A stretch of 64,000 nucleotides of DNA, taken from NCBI GenBank assembly GCA_029550925.1, contig JAKPGL010000130.1, forward strand, positions 1-64,000, given 5' to 3'. Made by a program: the position numbers and the translations under genes. The stretch comes from Planctomycetota bacterium (lineage in GTDB: Bacteria > Planctomycetota > Planctomycetia > Pirellulales > Thermoguttaceae). The notes beneath the pieces were generated by a model. It did no database searches, had not been told where the DNA came from, and worked only from the letters and a program-made list of their open reading frames with translations. This document shows positions 53,192-61,449 of the stretch, piece after piece; within the stretch, counting starts at the first letter, position 1, and each line of letters opens with the position of its first letter.

Positions 53192-53989
53192 ATGAAAACC
53201 AATCCGGTCAAACAGAAACTTCGTCGGGGGGAGCCCAGTTTCGGTACCTGGCTTTCGTTGGGCCAGTTGCAGGCGGCGCGGATTTTGGCCCGCAGCGGCT
53301 GGGACTGGCTCACCCTGGACATGGAGCATGGGCCGTTCGATTGGTCGGAGGCGGCTGCCGTGTGTGCGGCGGTGGCCGACGCCGGCTGTGTCCCCCTGAT
53401 CCGGGTACCGGAAGGAAGCGTCCCCTACATCAAACGGGCTTTGGATGTCGGGGCCTGGGGCATTGTCGTGCCGATGGTCGAAACGGTCGAGCAGGCCCGG
53501 CTGGCCATCCAAGCGGCCAAATATCCCCCCGAAGGCATCCGAAGCGCCGGCGGCGGCATGCACGCCCTGAACTTCCAAGCCGGGCTGGAAGAATATTATC
53601 GCCAGGCCAACCAGGAGATTCTCGTCATCCTCCAGATCGAAAGCCCCCTGGGCGTCCAAAACACCGAGGCCATCTGCCAACTGCCCGGTTTTGATGCCCT
53701 GTTTATCGGGCCGAACGATTTGCGATTCCGGATGCGTCGGCCTGACGGCCAATTTCCCAGCCCGGAGGAGTTGGAATCGGCCATCCAGCAGGTGGTGGAC
53801 ATCGGTCGAAAGACCGGTCGGCCCACCGGCATCCATGCGATGGACCCGGCCGAGGCCCAACGCCGAACCGAGCAGGGAATGCAGTTTCTGGCCGTCGGAA
53901 GCGACCTGAGGATGCTGGCCTTGCAAAACGCCGCCTGGTGCGCCGCCCTTTGGCCCACCCGCCCCTTCACCGACCTGGCCCGGTATTAA
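53192..53989 (+). CDS. HpcH/HpaI-family aldolase
   Basis: 265 aa from the ATG at 53192 (the ORF track starts 200 codons early in non-coding DNA). Family motifs: FGTWLSLGQLQAARILARSGWDWLTLDMEHGPFDW, then VPLIRVPEGSVPYIKRALDVGAWGIVVPMVETVEQA with the metal Glu region, ILQIESPLGVQNTEAI and FIGPNDLRF. Such class II aldolases split 2-keto-3-deoxy sugar acids, for instance 2-keto-3-deoxy-L-rhamnonate, to pyruvate and an aldehyde. The last 106 bp are duplicated 4.7 kb downstream. Confidence 0.92.
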   Translation: MKTNPVKQKLRRGEPSFGTWLSLGQLQAARILARSGWDWLTLDMEHGPFDWSEAAAVCAAVADAGCVPLIRVPEGSVPYIKRALDVGAWGIVVPMVETVEQARLAIQAAKYPPEGIRSAGGGMHALNFQAGLEEYYRQANQEILVILQIESPLGVQNTEAICQLPGFDALFIGPNDLRFRMRRPDGQFPSPEELESAIQQVVDIGRKTGRPTGIHAMDPAEAQRRTEQGMQFLAVGSDLRMLALQNAAWCAALWPTRPFTDLARY

Positions 53990-53991
53990 AA
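53884..53991. repeat. Left direct repeat of island 2 (108 bp, 3' end of aldolase gene)
   Basis: GTTTCTGGCCGTCGGAAGCG...CCCGGTATTAAAA is identical, as far as I can read it, at 58590-58697. This copy is the true end of the aldolase gene. Confidence 0.93.
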
Positions 53992-54036
53992 GAAAAGCTT
54001 CCTTGTTTATGGTGGAGACTGCCAGGGACAGTTTAC

Positions 54037-54189
54037 ATGTTTGCATTCTTTTGGACTTTACTGGGACTGCTAGGCTTCCCTAAAAAGCCACCGTTAGGGA
54101 AAGAGAAGGAGTTTGTTTCCTTCTATCTGGAGGGGGCTATCCTAGTGCGCTGGAATGCAGACGGAAATGTCATTGGAAACAGCGGTTGA
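54037..54189 (+). CDS. Doubtful 50-aa ORF at island 2 border
   Basis: MFAFFWTLLGLLGFPKKPPLGKE followed by a C-terminal NADGNVIGNSG. A hydrophobic start and polar end would fit a small anchored peptide, but there is no clear ribosome binding site and no family. It might be debris from the insertion. The region 53992-54263 has no other gene. Confidence 0.3.
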   Translation: MFAFFWTLLGLLGFPKKPPLGKEKEFVSFYLEGAILVRWNADGNVIGNSG

Positions 54190-54263
54190 AAGGGAGTGGG
54201 TGAAATAAGATAACCGACTGGGGGTGGCAGATCTATGGACCTTTTGAACAAGGAGACATAGGA

Positions 54264-55445
54264 ATGCGGAAGATGATGTTTTACAGCACACTCTTTCTGA
54301 CGGCGTTCACGATAGGAATCGGTCTTTGGGCGGCCGAAGCGATTGCTCGCTGGGAGGTCAAACAACCGGCCCCCTACGACGGCAAACAGGCAGATATGTC
54401 CAAGCCCGTTAAGATATTCATCTTCATGGGGCAGTCCAACATGCTTGGGTTTGGCCTAGTGCCGGGGATGGACGTGAAAGGATCCTTGGGATACTACTGC
54501 AAGAAGGAGAAAAAGTATCCGTTCCTGTTGGACCAGCAGGGCAACTGGGTCCTACGGAAGGATGTGCGATGTGTGCTTTGGATAACTGCCAACTCTGGGC
54601 CTGCCAAAGTGGATTGGCTTCAGCCGGGATTTGGCGCCAGGCCGCAATTTATAGGGCCTGAATTAGGGTTTGGCTATGTGGTGGGCAATGCGGTGGAGGC
54701 GCCGGTGCTTTTGATAAAAGCCTGTATTGGGAATCGGAGCTTGGGCTGGGACTATCTGCCGCCTGGCAGCCAGCGGTTTGCCAGCGTCCGAAAGGATAGA
54801 AGCGGGGTAGAGAAGACTTTTGTATATGCTGGCTATAAGGACCGGCCGCCTTTTTGGGAGATGGACAAGGCGCAAGGACTAGCTACCCCGCCCCCTCCAT
54901 GGCTGGGAAAGGATGGAAAACCGATCGATTGGTATGCCGGCAAACAGTATGACGACGATGTGGCGAAGGCCAAGGCGGTCTTGGCAGATATCGGCAAGTA
55001 CTATCCTGGGGCCGATAGCTATGAGATTGCTGGCTTTGTCTGGTTCCAGGGGCATAAGGATCAGGATCCTGTATATGCCAGCCGGTATGAACAAAATCTC
55101 GCCAACTTGATCAAGGCCCTTCGCAAGGAGTTCAATGCTCCTAAGGTTCCGTTCGTGCTGGCCACTGGTTGTGGCAATCCTGGAACCGAGGGCTTTGGGT
55201 TGAAGATTGCCGATGCTCAACTTGCGATGAATGATGCGAATAAATACCCGGAGTTTGCGGGCAACGTAACGTGTGTGGACGCTCGGGGGTTCTGGCCCAA
55301 ACCGGAAGAATCTCCCAGCAAACAGGGCTACCATTACTACTGGAATGCGGCCACTTACATGGATGTGGGGTTATCGCTCGGCTGGGCCATGGTAGAGCTA
55401 TTAAATAAGGAAAGAGCTAATATAGAAAGGGGCAAGAATGAATGA
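54264..55445 (+). CDS. SASA/DUF303-type carbohydrate esterase, secreted
   Basis: 393 aa with AAGGAG upstream and a signal peptide (FYSTLFLTAFTIGIGLWAAEA). KIFIFMGQSNMLGFGLVPG is the GQSNM block of sialate O-acetylesterase-like (CE6-type) SGNH hydrolases with the catalytic Ser; GPELGFGYVVG supplies the oxyanion Gly region, FVWFQGHKDQD the third block, and a C-terminal His is present in GYHYYWNAATYMDVG. It probably removes acetyl groups from sugars in polysaccharides. The last bases overlap the next ORF (ATGA). Confidence 0.85.
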   Translation: MRKMMFYSTLFLTAFTIGIGLWAAEAIARWEVKQPAPYDGKQADMSKPVKIFIFMGQSNMLGFGLVPGMDVKGSLGYYCKKEKKYPFLLDQQGNWVLRKDVRCVLWITANSGPAKVDWLQPGFGARPQFIGPELGFGYVVGNAVEAPVLLIKACIGNRSLGWDYLPPGSQRFASVRKDRSGVEKTFVYAGYKDRPPFWEMDKAQGLATPPPPWLGKDGKPIDWYAGKQYDDDVAKAKAVLADIGKYYPGADSYEIAGFVWFQGHKDQDPVYASRYEQNLANLIKALRKEFNAPKVPFVLATGCGNPGTEGFGLKIADAQLAMNDANKYPEFAGNVTCVDARGFWPKPEESPSKQGYHYYWNAATYMDVGLSLGWAMVELLNKERANIERGKNE

Positions 55446-55483
55446 TCAAAAGGTCCTTATCGGAAGAAAGGATGGAATCTATG

Positions 55484-56770
55484 AGTAAGCAGTCTCCCCT
55501 GAGCCGACGGCAGTTTCTCCGTAACTCTGCCTATGCTGGTGCAGGTGTGGCGGCCGGGCAATGGTTGGCTCCGGCAGTGCTATCTGCCCCCTCTCCTTCC
55601 AAGGTGCTTGGCATCGGGTGCATTGGCCTGGGTACCCGGGGCGGCGATCTGATCAATGCCGTCGTGCATATCCCCGACGTCAAAGTAACAGCAGTCTGTG
55701 ATGTCTATGCACCCCATCGGCAGAAAGGGGTTCAACGCAGCCAAAATCCCGATGTAAAAGCCTATGTGGATTACCGAGAGTTGCTGGCCGATCCGAATGT
55801 CGATGCCGTCATCATCGCTACGCCCGACCACTGGCACTGCCAGATGGTGGTGGATGCCGCCAAAGCGGGCAAACATATCTATTGCGAGAAAGGATTCTGC
55901 CGGACCCTAGACGAGGCCAAGCGGATGCGGGAGGCGCTGAAACGCAGCGGAGTGGTCTTTCAACTGAGCCACCAGGCACGTCAGTCCACTTGTGCTTTCC
56001 AGGCGAGAGAACTGCTGGCCCAAGGGATTCTCGGCCCCATCAGCTTGGTCCGCACTGGCCGATTCAAGGCTTCGGATCCTGAGCATCCCAATTGGCGATG
56101 GTACGGCTACTATGATCAATGGGAGCGACCGGACCCAGCAAAAGTGATTAAGGAACTGAATTGGGAGCTATGGTTGGGACCGGCGCCGAAAATCCCCTGG
56201 AACGAACGCCACTTCTGGCATTGGCGGTGTTATTGGGCCTATGGGACCGGTTATGCCGGCGACCTCTTGTCGCACGAGATGGACTTCGTGCAGTATCTTC
56301 TGGAGCATGGAATTCCAGACACCTGCATTTGCACGGGGATGATTTCGCTTCTTCGAGATGATCGGGAAGTGCCGGACACATGGTCTACCATCTACGAGTT
56401 TGAAAGGCTTGGCCGGACCGTCACCTTTATTGGGAGCATGAATACCGGTCAAGCCAAACAGCCTGTGGAAATCTGCGGCCGAGAGGCCACCCTTCGTTTT
56501 GACGATATTGCCCACAATGTAACTCGTTTCCAGATCATCCCTGAGGAGCATGACGCCCGGACGGATTTGCCTAAAGGATACGACTGGAAAAAGACGCCCA
56601 AGCAGCCCAATCACATGGAAGACTGGATCAATTGCATCCGAAATGGCGGCGCTCCGAAATGCTCCACCGACGAGGCGTTCGTGGAAGCGGCCACCTCTCT
56701 GATGTCGCTGATATCGTACCAACAAGGCCGCAAAGTCCGATGGGACCCCGTGCGGGAAGAAATTGTCTAA
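55484..56770 (+). CDS. Gfo/Idh/MocA family oxidoreductase, Tat leader
   Basis: 428 aa from the ATG at 55484 (an upstream start at 55442 overlaps the esterase stop). The leader SRRQFLRNSAYAGAGVAAG has a twin-arginine motif. The Rossmann start is GIGCIGLGTRGGDLIN; YCEKGFCRTLDEAKRM corresponds to the EKP motif but reads EKG. The C-terminal domain WLGPAPKIPWNERHFWHWRCYWAYGTG is the common planctomycete type. In the same operon as the esterase, so a role in breaking down an acetylated polysaccharide is likely but inferred. Confidence 0.88.
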   Translation, partial: SKQSPLSRRQFLRNSAYAGAGVAAGQWLAPAVLSAPSPSKVLGIGCIGLGTRGGDLINAVVHIPDVKVTAVCDVYAPHRQKGVQRSQNPDVKAYVDYRELLADPNVDAVIIATPDHWHCQMVVDAAKAGKHIYCEKGFCRTLDEAKRMREALKRSGVVFQLSHQARQSTCAFQARELLAQGILGPISLVRTGRFKASDPEHPNWRWYGYYDQWERPDPAKVIKELNWELWLGPAPKIPWNERHFWHWRCYWAYGTGYAGDLLSHEMDFVQYLLEHGIPDTCICTGMISLLRDDREVPDTWSTIYEFERLGRTVTFIGSMNTGQAKQPVEICGREATLRFDDIAHNVTRFQIIPEEHDARTDLPKGYDWKKTPKQPNHMEDWINCIRNGGAPKCSTDEAFVEAATSLMSLISYQQGRKVRWDPVREEIV

Positions 56771-56889
56771 GAACCTTTACCGAAATGAAAACCATGGGCA
56801 GATCGCCGGCTACCCTCTACCCTTCGGAATGGGGAGGAACATTCATTTTGTTAGAGGCGATCAGCCACCGGTGAAAAGTGGAGAAAACC

Positions 56890-58566
56890 ATGAGAGTTGG
56901 AGTTCTTCTTATTGCTCTGAGTGTTCTGGTCTGCGGGGTATCGGTGGCGGAAGAAACCATACTGAAACAGGCCCCTACCGCTCAACCGGGTAAGGCAGCA
57001 TATCGGTTAGAGGGATTGCATGGGTATATTGGTTTCGGGACATCCCCTGCTCCGTCGGAGTATTGTGTGGGGATGGGATTTTATACAGCGGTTTGGCGGC
57101 TGATCGACAAGCCGCTGGCCCACTTCCAGATTGGGCTAGCCGGTTGCTGGATCCTGCCCGACAACTCCGACAATAAGGACAAGCCACTCTGCCCGGAGGG
57201 AACACTGGCGCGGCAGTGGCAGCGGCGTGGGCCTACCTGGGAAAGTGTGTTCCAAACCATCGAAGGCGGAGTGGGCTACTGGGCAGGCAACCACTTTCGT
57301 TATGGCCCCCCAAAGTTCAGCATGAACGCCACGGCCCAATGCTACGACTACGAAATCGGCTCACCCGGGTGGTCTTTCTTTTACAGCAGTCAGGCCCTAC
57401 CAGACGATCGGCTCGGTATCGCCCAGTTGAGCAACCGGCTGCTGATTCCGCCCGACGGATTGACCTTTCAGGGCAACCCGAATGGGGAATTTCTGGGATA
57501 TACCTGGATGGCCTTGCCCTTTAGCGATCCTACCTCGGGCGAGCCGCCCACCGGGGAGCAAAGTTGGACCTGTTTTTTGAGCACCGCGAATTTCAAGGGA
57601 CCTATTGCCTATTACATTCCGGAAACTTGGAGTAAGATCGGTAAACTGTTCAAATGTCCTTTCCTTTATGGCCGGGGACTTGATACCCGGCCCGGCAAGA
57701 TGCATGGCGGCGCTATGGAGATCAATACGGTTCCCCGTTTCGATGGCCAGGATGCCCGTGGAGTCCGCTATTCGAAGATCCCGAAGCTCCAGTTTCCGGT
57801 CGATGCCCAGGGCAGATCCCTGCTCGTCCAGGAGGTTACCTACTACTCAAAAGCCGCTTTGTACGATGCCTTTAAAGCATGGCGGGACGGGGGCCCAGCG
57901 TGCCCCGGACGCTTCGACCCAAAGGGTGCCTGGAAACCTACTCTGACCACACGCAGCGTGCATCTGGACCAGGCAGGCAAGAGGATCCTCGGCCTGGAAC
58001 ATTTCTTCCAAACGAAAGTCTTCGAAGGGAATGTCTGGGGGTTGCAGTGGAACGATAACCCCATCAGTCCTAAAGGAGGCTTTCCAGAGTATTTCACCTG
58101 GGAGGGCGAAAAATGCCTGCCGGTCTCGGCCGCCCAGGTCCCTAAGGATACTTATTTACACCAACAAAAATTCAAACTCGCCGGGCCCGGAGAACCCTAC
58201 AGTTCCCCAACAGCCGGTGCGTGGGCCCGGCCAGGCCCAAAACTCGGCCCATTCACTGTCCAGCTTGCCGATGGCTCCGTGGTTACCTACTCCTGGTACC
58301 GGTTCATCGATCAGCCCTCCTTTCAGCAATATCGCTGGAGCGAGGAAAAGAAGGCTAAATTGCAGGCCTTGGTCGAAAAAATCCATGCCTCTTGGCCTAT
58401 TGACCGGGATTATATGTCGCCGCTGAAACATGGAAAACTGGCTGCTCTGGATCCAGCCCTGTTGGTCAGCCCGCCCAAAGGTCTGGAGGTGGGATATGTG
58501 CCCATCGTTACCCGCCAAGAACATCGAAGTGGGCAACCTGCTCCAGCGACTAGGAACTTTCCATGA
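56890..58566 (+). CDS. Secreted protein of unknown family
   Basis: 558 aa from the ATG at 56890 (GTGGAGAAAACC before it; the ORF track starts at GTG 56878). Signal peptide MRVGVLLIALSVLVCGVSVAEE. The body is rich in Trp, Pro, Gly and Tyr (PGWSFFYSSQALPDDRLGIAQ, GFPEYFTWEGEKCLPVSAAQ), like a beta-propeller or beta-sandwich enzyme. No catalytic motif recognised. As the last gene of island 2 after an esterase and an oxidoreductase, a polysaccharide-active role is possible. Confidence 0.7.
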   Translation: MRVGVLLIALSVLVCGVSVAEETILKQAPTAQPGKAAYRLEGLHGYIGFGTSPAPSEYCVGMGFYTAVWRLIDKPLAHFQIGLAGCWILPDNSDNKDKPLCPEGTLARQWQRRGPTWESVFQTIEGGVGYWAGNHFRYGPPKFSMNATAQCYDYEIGSPGWSFFYSSQALPDDRLGIAQLSNRLLIPPDGLTFQGNPNGEFLGYTWMALPFSDPTSGEPPTGEQSWTCFLSTANFKGPIAYYIPETWSKIGKLFKCPFLYGRGLDTRPGKMHGGAMEINTVPRFDGQDARGVRYSKIPKLQFPVDAQGRSLLVQEVTYYSKAALYDAFKAWRDGGPACPGRFDPKGAWKPTLTTRSVHLDQAGKRILGLEHFFQTKVFEGNVWGLQWNDNPISPKGGFPEYFTWEGEKCLPVSAAQVPKDTYLHQQKFKLAGPGEPYSSPTAGAWARPGPKLGPFTVQLADGSVVTYSWYRFIDQPSFQQYRWSEEKKAKLQALVEKIHASWPIDRDYMSPLKHGKLAALDPALLVSPPKGLEVGYVPIVTRQEHRSGQPAPATRNFP

Positions 58567-58589
58567 AAGAGGTTGACCCAAGAAATACC

Positions 58590-58697
58590 GTTTCTGGCCG
58601 TCGGAAGCGACCTGAGGATGCTGGCCTTGCAAAACGCCGCCTGGTGCGCCGCCCTTTGGCCCACCCGCCCCTTCACCGACCTGGCCCGGTATTAAAA
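58590..58697. repeat. Right direct repeat of island 2 (copy of aldolase 3' end)
   Basis: 108 bp matching 53884-53991 with no difference that I can see. It is out of its gene context: the aldolase N-terminal part is absent here. It directly precedes conserved leader copy 2. Confidence 0.93.
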
Positions 58698-58706
58698 CCT
58701 TCCCCG

Positions 58707-58856
58707 AATTTTTCTCCACATCCTTGACAGCGTCAGGGGGGTGATTATGCTACTAAAGAAGTGGTGGGGGCTTTTTAGTCCTCGTGGGTTTGTAAGCCCT
58801 TTCAGGCTGTCTTCGAAGCCCACAAGGTAAAAACCGGAATTGTATCAGAGGTTCCG
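58707..58856 (+). promoter_or_regulatory. Conserved leader element, copy 2 (upstream of PEP-CTERM gene)
   Basis: Homologous to 27501-27655. TTGACA (58724-58729), 16 nt, then TATGCT (58746-58751) form a plausible sigma-70 promoter. Downstream, GTGGGTTT (58784) pairs with AAGCCCAC (58816), and inside it AGCC with GGCT. Relative to copy 1, GGGCTT has become GGGTTT, replacing a G-C pair by G-U and keeping the helix. CACAAGGTAAAAAC follows in both. Confidence 0.65.
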
Positions 58857-58902
58857 GGGATGTAGTTTGTATAACCCCAACCAGAAAAAGAGGGGAGAAG
58901 CG

Positions 58903-60360
58903 ATGACCAAGAGAAGTGGCCGTTTTCTGGGGCTGGTGGCTGCGGTAGCGGCTTTAGGGGGATTTTTACCCGGAGAGGTCGCCACGGGGGCCATCATCTA
59001 TTCCGTGGAGACCCGGCTTCATAGCGAGTCGGGGATCAACGTTTCCCAGCCGATAGCTCCATTTTCTACTGTTCCGAACCTTTCGGCGGTGGATTATGCC
59101 AGCCCGGCTCGAAGGAACAATGTACAGCTTCAGATTGCCGCCGGCACTCCCCAGGCCGGCAGCGGCGGCGTAGGGAAGCTGGTCGATGGCCTTTGGCCTT
59201 GGGACGGCGATCGGGACGCGCCCAGCCAGGTGCTTTTCTCCGATAGCGGCGATTTAGCCGTCCAGTTCGACCTCCGGCAGTTAGTGGACATTTGGCGGAT
59301 CAACACTTATTCCCGCCATGTGAGCAATCGCACGCCGCAGGTTTACACGGTGTACGGCAGCAGTGCGGCGGTGCCGCCCACGACCAACGGGGATCCGACC
59401 GGCTGGACGCTGATTGCTTCGGTGGATACTCGCAATAATAGCCCTGGGCCGCCCTATGGAACGACCGGCACCAGCCTGGACGGCATTGCCGGGGCAAGCA
59501 TCTATGACGATGCGGGCGGGCCGCTGGGCCAGTACCAGCACCTGCTTTTTGTATTGCAACGGCCTGGGACCTACGGCACCTTCTACGGTGAGATAGACAT
59601 TGTTACAGGTAGCCATCCAATTATCACTATGGAAAGCCGATACCACGGGGACCCGGATAATGTGGGCAGCGGCCCAATTACCACCAATCCGTTCCAGTGG
59701 GTCCCCACCGTATCCAACAAGGACTATGCGGATGCTAGTCAAGGCCACGGGGTAACCGCGACGATTGTTGCCGGCGCTAAATCGTCTGGCAGTGGGGCTC
59801 CGAGCGTGCTGCTGGATGGCCAGTGGCCTTCTACCTGGGATTCGCCGGGCCAGGTCCTTTTTGATGATGGGAATTATCCTTTCCGGGTTCTGTTTGATCT
59901 AAAGGACCGGCTATCTGTGGAGATGATCAATACCTTTTCCCGCCATACCCAAGCTACCAATCCTTCCAACGGGGCTCGCACGCCCCAGGTTTATACCCTC
60001 TACGGCATTGATGCGGATACGCCGCCCTCAGCTACCGGCGACCTAATTGCCAACGGCTGGATTCCGATCGCTGTGGTGGACACCCGGCCCTATGCCTACT
60101 CGAATGGCACAGGCACCAATCTGCCCGGCGTGGCCGGTGTGAGCATCACTCCCTTGGATGGCATCAGCCTGGGCGTGTACCGGTATTTGCTATTCGATTT
60201 CCAGCCTTCCACCGAAACGTACGGTACCTTCTATGCGGAGATCGACATTTTCGGCACGGTGGTGCCGGAGCCGGCCAGTTGGCTGCTAGTCCTGTTCGGC
60301 CTGACCAGCCTCGGCCTGGTGGCCCTTCGCAAACGCATCTGCGGACTAACAAAATCCTGA
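58903..60360 (+). CDS. PEP-CTERM protein with tandem sandwich domains
   Basis: 485 aa from the ATG with GAGGGGAG (58903); the ORF track starts 21 codons early. Signal peptide GLVAAVAALGGFLPGEVATGA. Two homologous ~200-residue units: FDLRQLVDIWRINTYSRH with RTPQVYTVYGSSAAVPPTT, and FDLKDRLSVEMINTFSRHT with RTPQVYTLYGIDADTPPSA, each ending YGTFYGEIDI or YGTFYAEIDI. They resemble F5/8-type sandwich folds. The sorting signal is VPEPASWLLVLFGLTSLGLVALRKR. A strong terminator follows. Confidence 0.9.
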   Translation: MTKRSGRFLGLVAAVAALGGFLPGEVATGAIIYSVETRLHSESGINVSQPIAPFSTVPNLSAVDYASPARRNNVQLQIAAGTPQAGSGGVGKLVDGLWPWDGDRDAPSQVLFSDSGDLAVQFDLRQLVDIWRINTYSRHVSNRTPQVYTVYGSSAAVPPTTNGDPTGWTLIASVDTRNNSPGPPYGTTGTSLDGIAGASIYDDAGGPLGQYQHLLFVLQRPGTYGTFYGEIDIVTGSHPIITMESRYHGDPDNVGSGPITTNPFQWVPTVSNKDYADASQGHGVTATIVAGAKSSGSGAPSVLLDGQWPSTWDSPGQVLFDDGNYPFRVLFDLKDRLSVEMINTFSRHTQATNPSNGARTPQVYTLYGIDADTPPSATGDLIANGWIPIAVVDTRPYAYSNGTGTNLPGVAGVSITPLDGISLGVYRYLLFDFQPSTETYGTFYAEIDIFGTVVPEPASWLLVLFGLTSLGLVALRKRICGLTKS

Positions 60361-60422
60361 TCCCCTGCCCTTCCCATCCAGGAAGGTTTCCAGGGGCCCC
60401 AGCATTGAGAGAAAGTTTCTCT

Positions 60423-60462
60423 GCCTCTGGCAAAGCTCTGGTTTTGCCAGAGGCTTTTTTTT
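60423..60462 (+). terminator. Rho-independent terminator
   Basis: GCCTCTGGCAAA (60423-60434) pairs perfectly with TTTGCCAGAGGC (60443-60454), 12 bp with an 8-nt loop, followed by eight T. It lies between convergent genes and would serve the PEP-CTERM gene; the A-run on the other side is weak. Confidence 0.92.
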
Positions 60463-60471
60463 ATGCGGTTT

Positions 60472-61410
60472 TTATGCGGTCATGCCTTTGGTCAGGGCCA
60501 TGAAGGCGGTTTCCAGGTTGAGTTCGTCCTGGCGGAATTCCAGCAGGTGGTAGCCGGCCTGGACCAAAAGAGCAGCCAAGGGGCTGTAATCTTCGACGCC
60601 TGCGCGCAAGGTGGCCAGAATGGTTCCATCTCGCAGATCGACCCGCTGAACACAAGGGTCTTGTTCCAGCAGGCGAGCGGCGGCGTCGGGATGTTCGCGG
60701 AGTCGGATCCGAAGGACCACGTGCTCCCGCACCCGGCGAATCACCTCGGACACTTCGGCCGAGACCAAAAGCACGCCCCGCTCGATGATGCCGACTTTGT
60801 TGCAGATGTCGGCCAGTTCGGGCAGGATATGGCTGGAAACCATAATGGTTTTGCCCATCTGGCGGAGTTGTTTTAGCAGTTGGCGGATTTCGATGCGGGC
60901 GCGGGGGTCCAGGCCGCTGGCCGGCTCGTCCAAAAGCAAAACCTGCGGATCGTGCAACAGCACCCGGGCCAGACCCAACCGCTGCGTCATGCCGCGCGAC
61001 AGGCTGGTTACCAGGGCGTCACGCTTGTAGCCCAGTTCCACCAGTTGGAGCACCTCTTCGCATTTTTGGCGTCGGGCCGGGCCTCGCAGCCGATACGCCG
61101 CCGCAAAGAACTCCAAATACTCCATCACCGTCATGTCGTCATAGACGCCGAAGATGTCCGGCATGTAGCCGATCAGCCGACGGATCTCCTTGGCATGGGT
61201 GTAGATGGAATAGCCGGCCACATACGCCTCGCCCCAGGTGGGATTCAGCAAGGTGGCCAGGATTCGCAGCGTGGTGGTCTTGCCCGAACCGTTCGGCCCG
61301 ATAAAGCCGAATAGGTCCCCTTCGTGGAGCTCGAGGTTCAGGTTGTCGATGGCCCGCAGGGAACCATAGACTTTGGTGAGGTCCTGGGTTTTGATCATCA
61401 CTTCGGACAT
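60472..61410 (-). CDS. ABC transporter ATP-binding protein
   Basis: 312 aa. Walker A GPNGSGKTTT, Q-loop GYMPDIFG, signature LSRGMTQRLGLAR, Walker B VLLLDEPASGLDP and the H-loop HILPELAD are all intact. The C-terminal ~80 residues (RVREHVVLRIRLREHPDAAARLL) are of the type found in the CcmA/NodI/gliding GldA group. It starts 39 bp after the 803-aa membrane protein gene ends, so the two probably form an operon with a permease beyond the window. Confidence 0.93.
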   Translation of the reverse strand: MSEVMIKTQDLTKVYGSLRAIDNLNLELHEGDLFGFIGPNGSGKTTTLRILATLLNPTWGEAYVAGYSIYTHAKEIRRLIGYMPDIFGVYDDMTVMEYLEFFAAAYRLRGPARRQKCEEVLQLVELGYKRDALVTSLSRGMTQRLGLARVLLHDPQVLLLDEPASGLDPRARIEIRQLLKQLRQMGKTIMVSSHILPELADICNKVGIIERGVLLVSAEVSEVIRRVREHVVLRIRLREHPDAAARLLEQDPCVQRVDLRDGTILATLRAGVEDYSPLAALLVQAGYHLLEFRQDELNLETAFMALTKGMTA

Positions 61411-61449
61411 GGAAAGGCCCCATTGTTGTCGTTTGGGGGTTCGCTGGGT

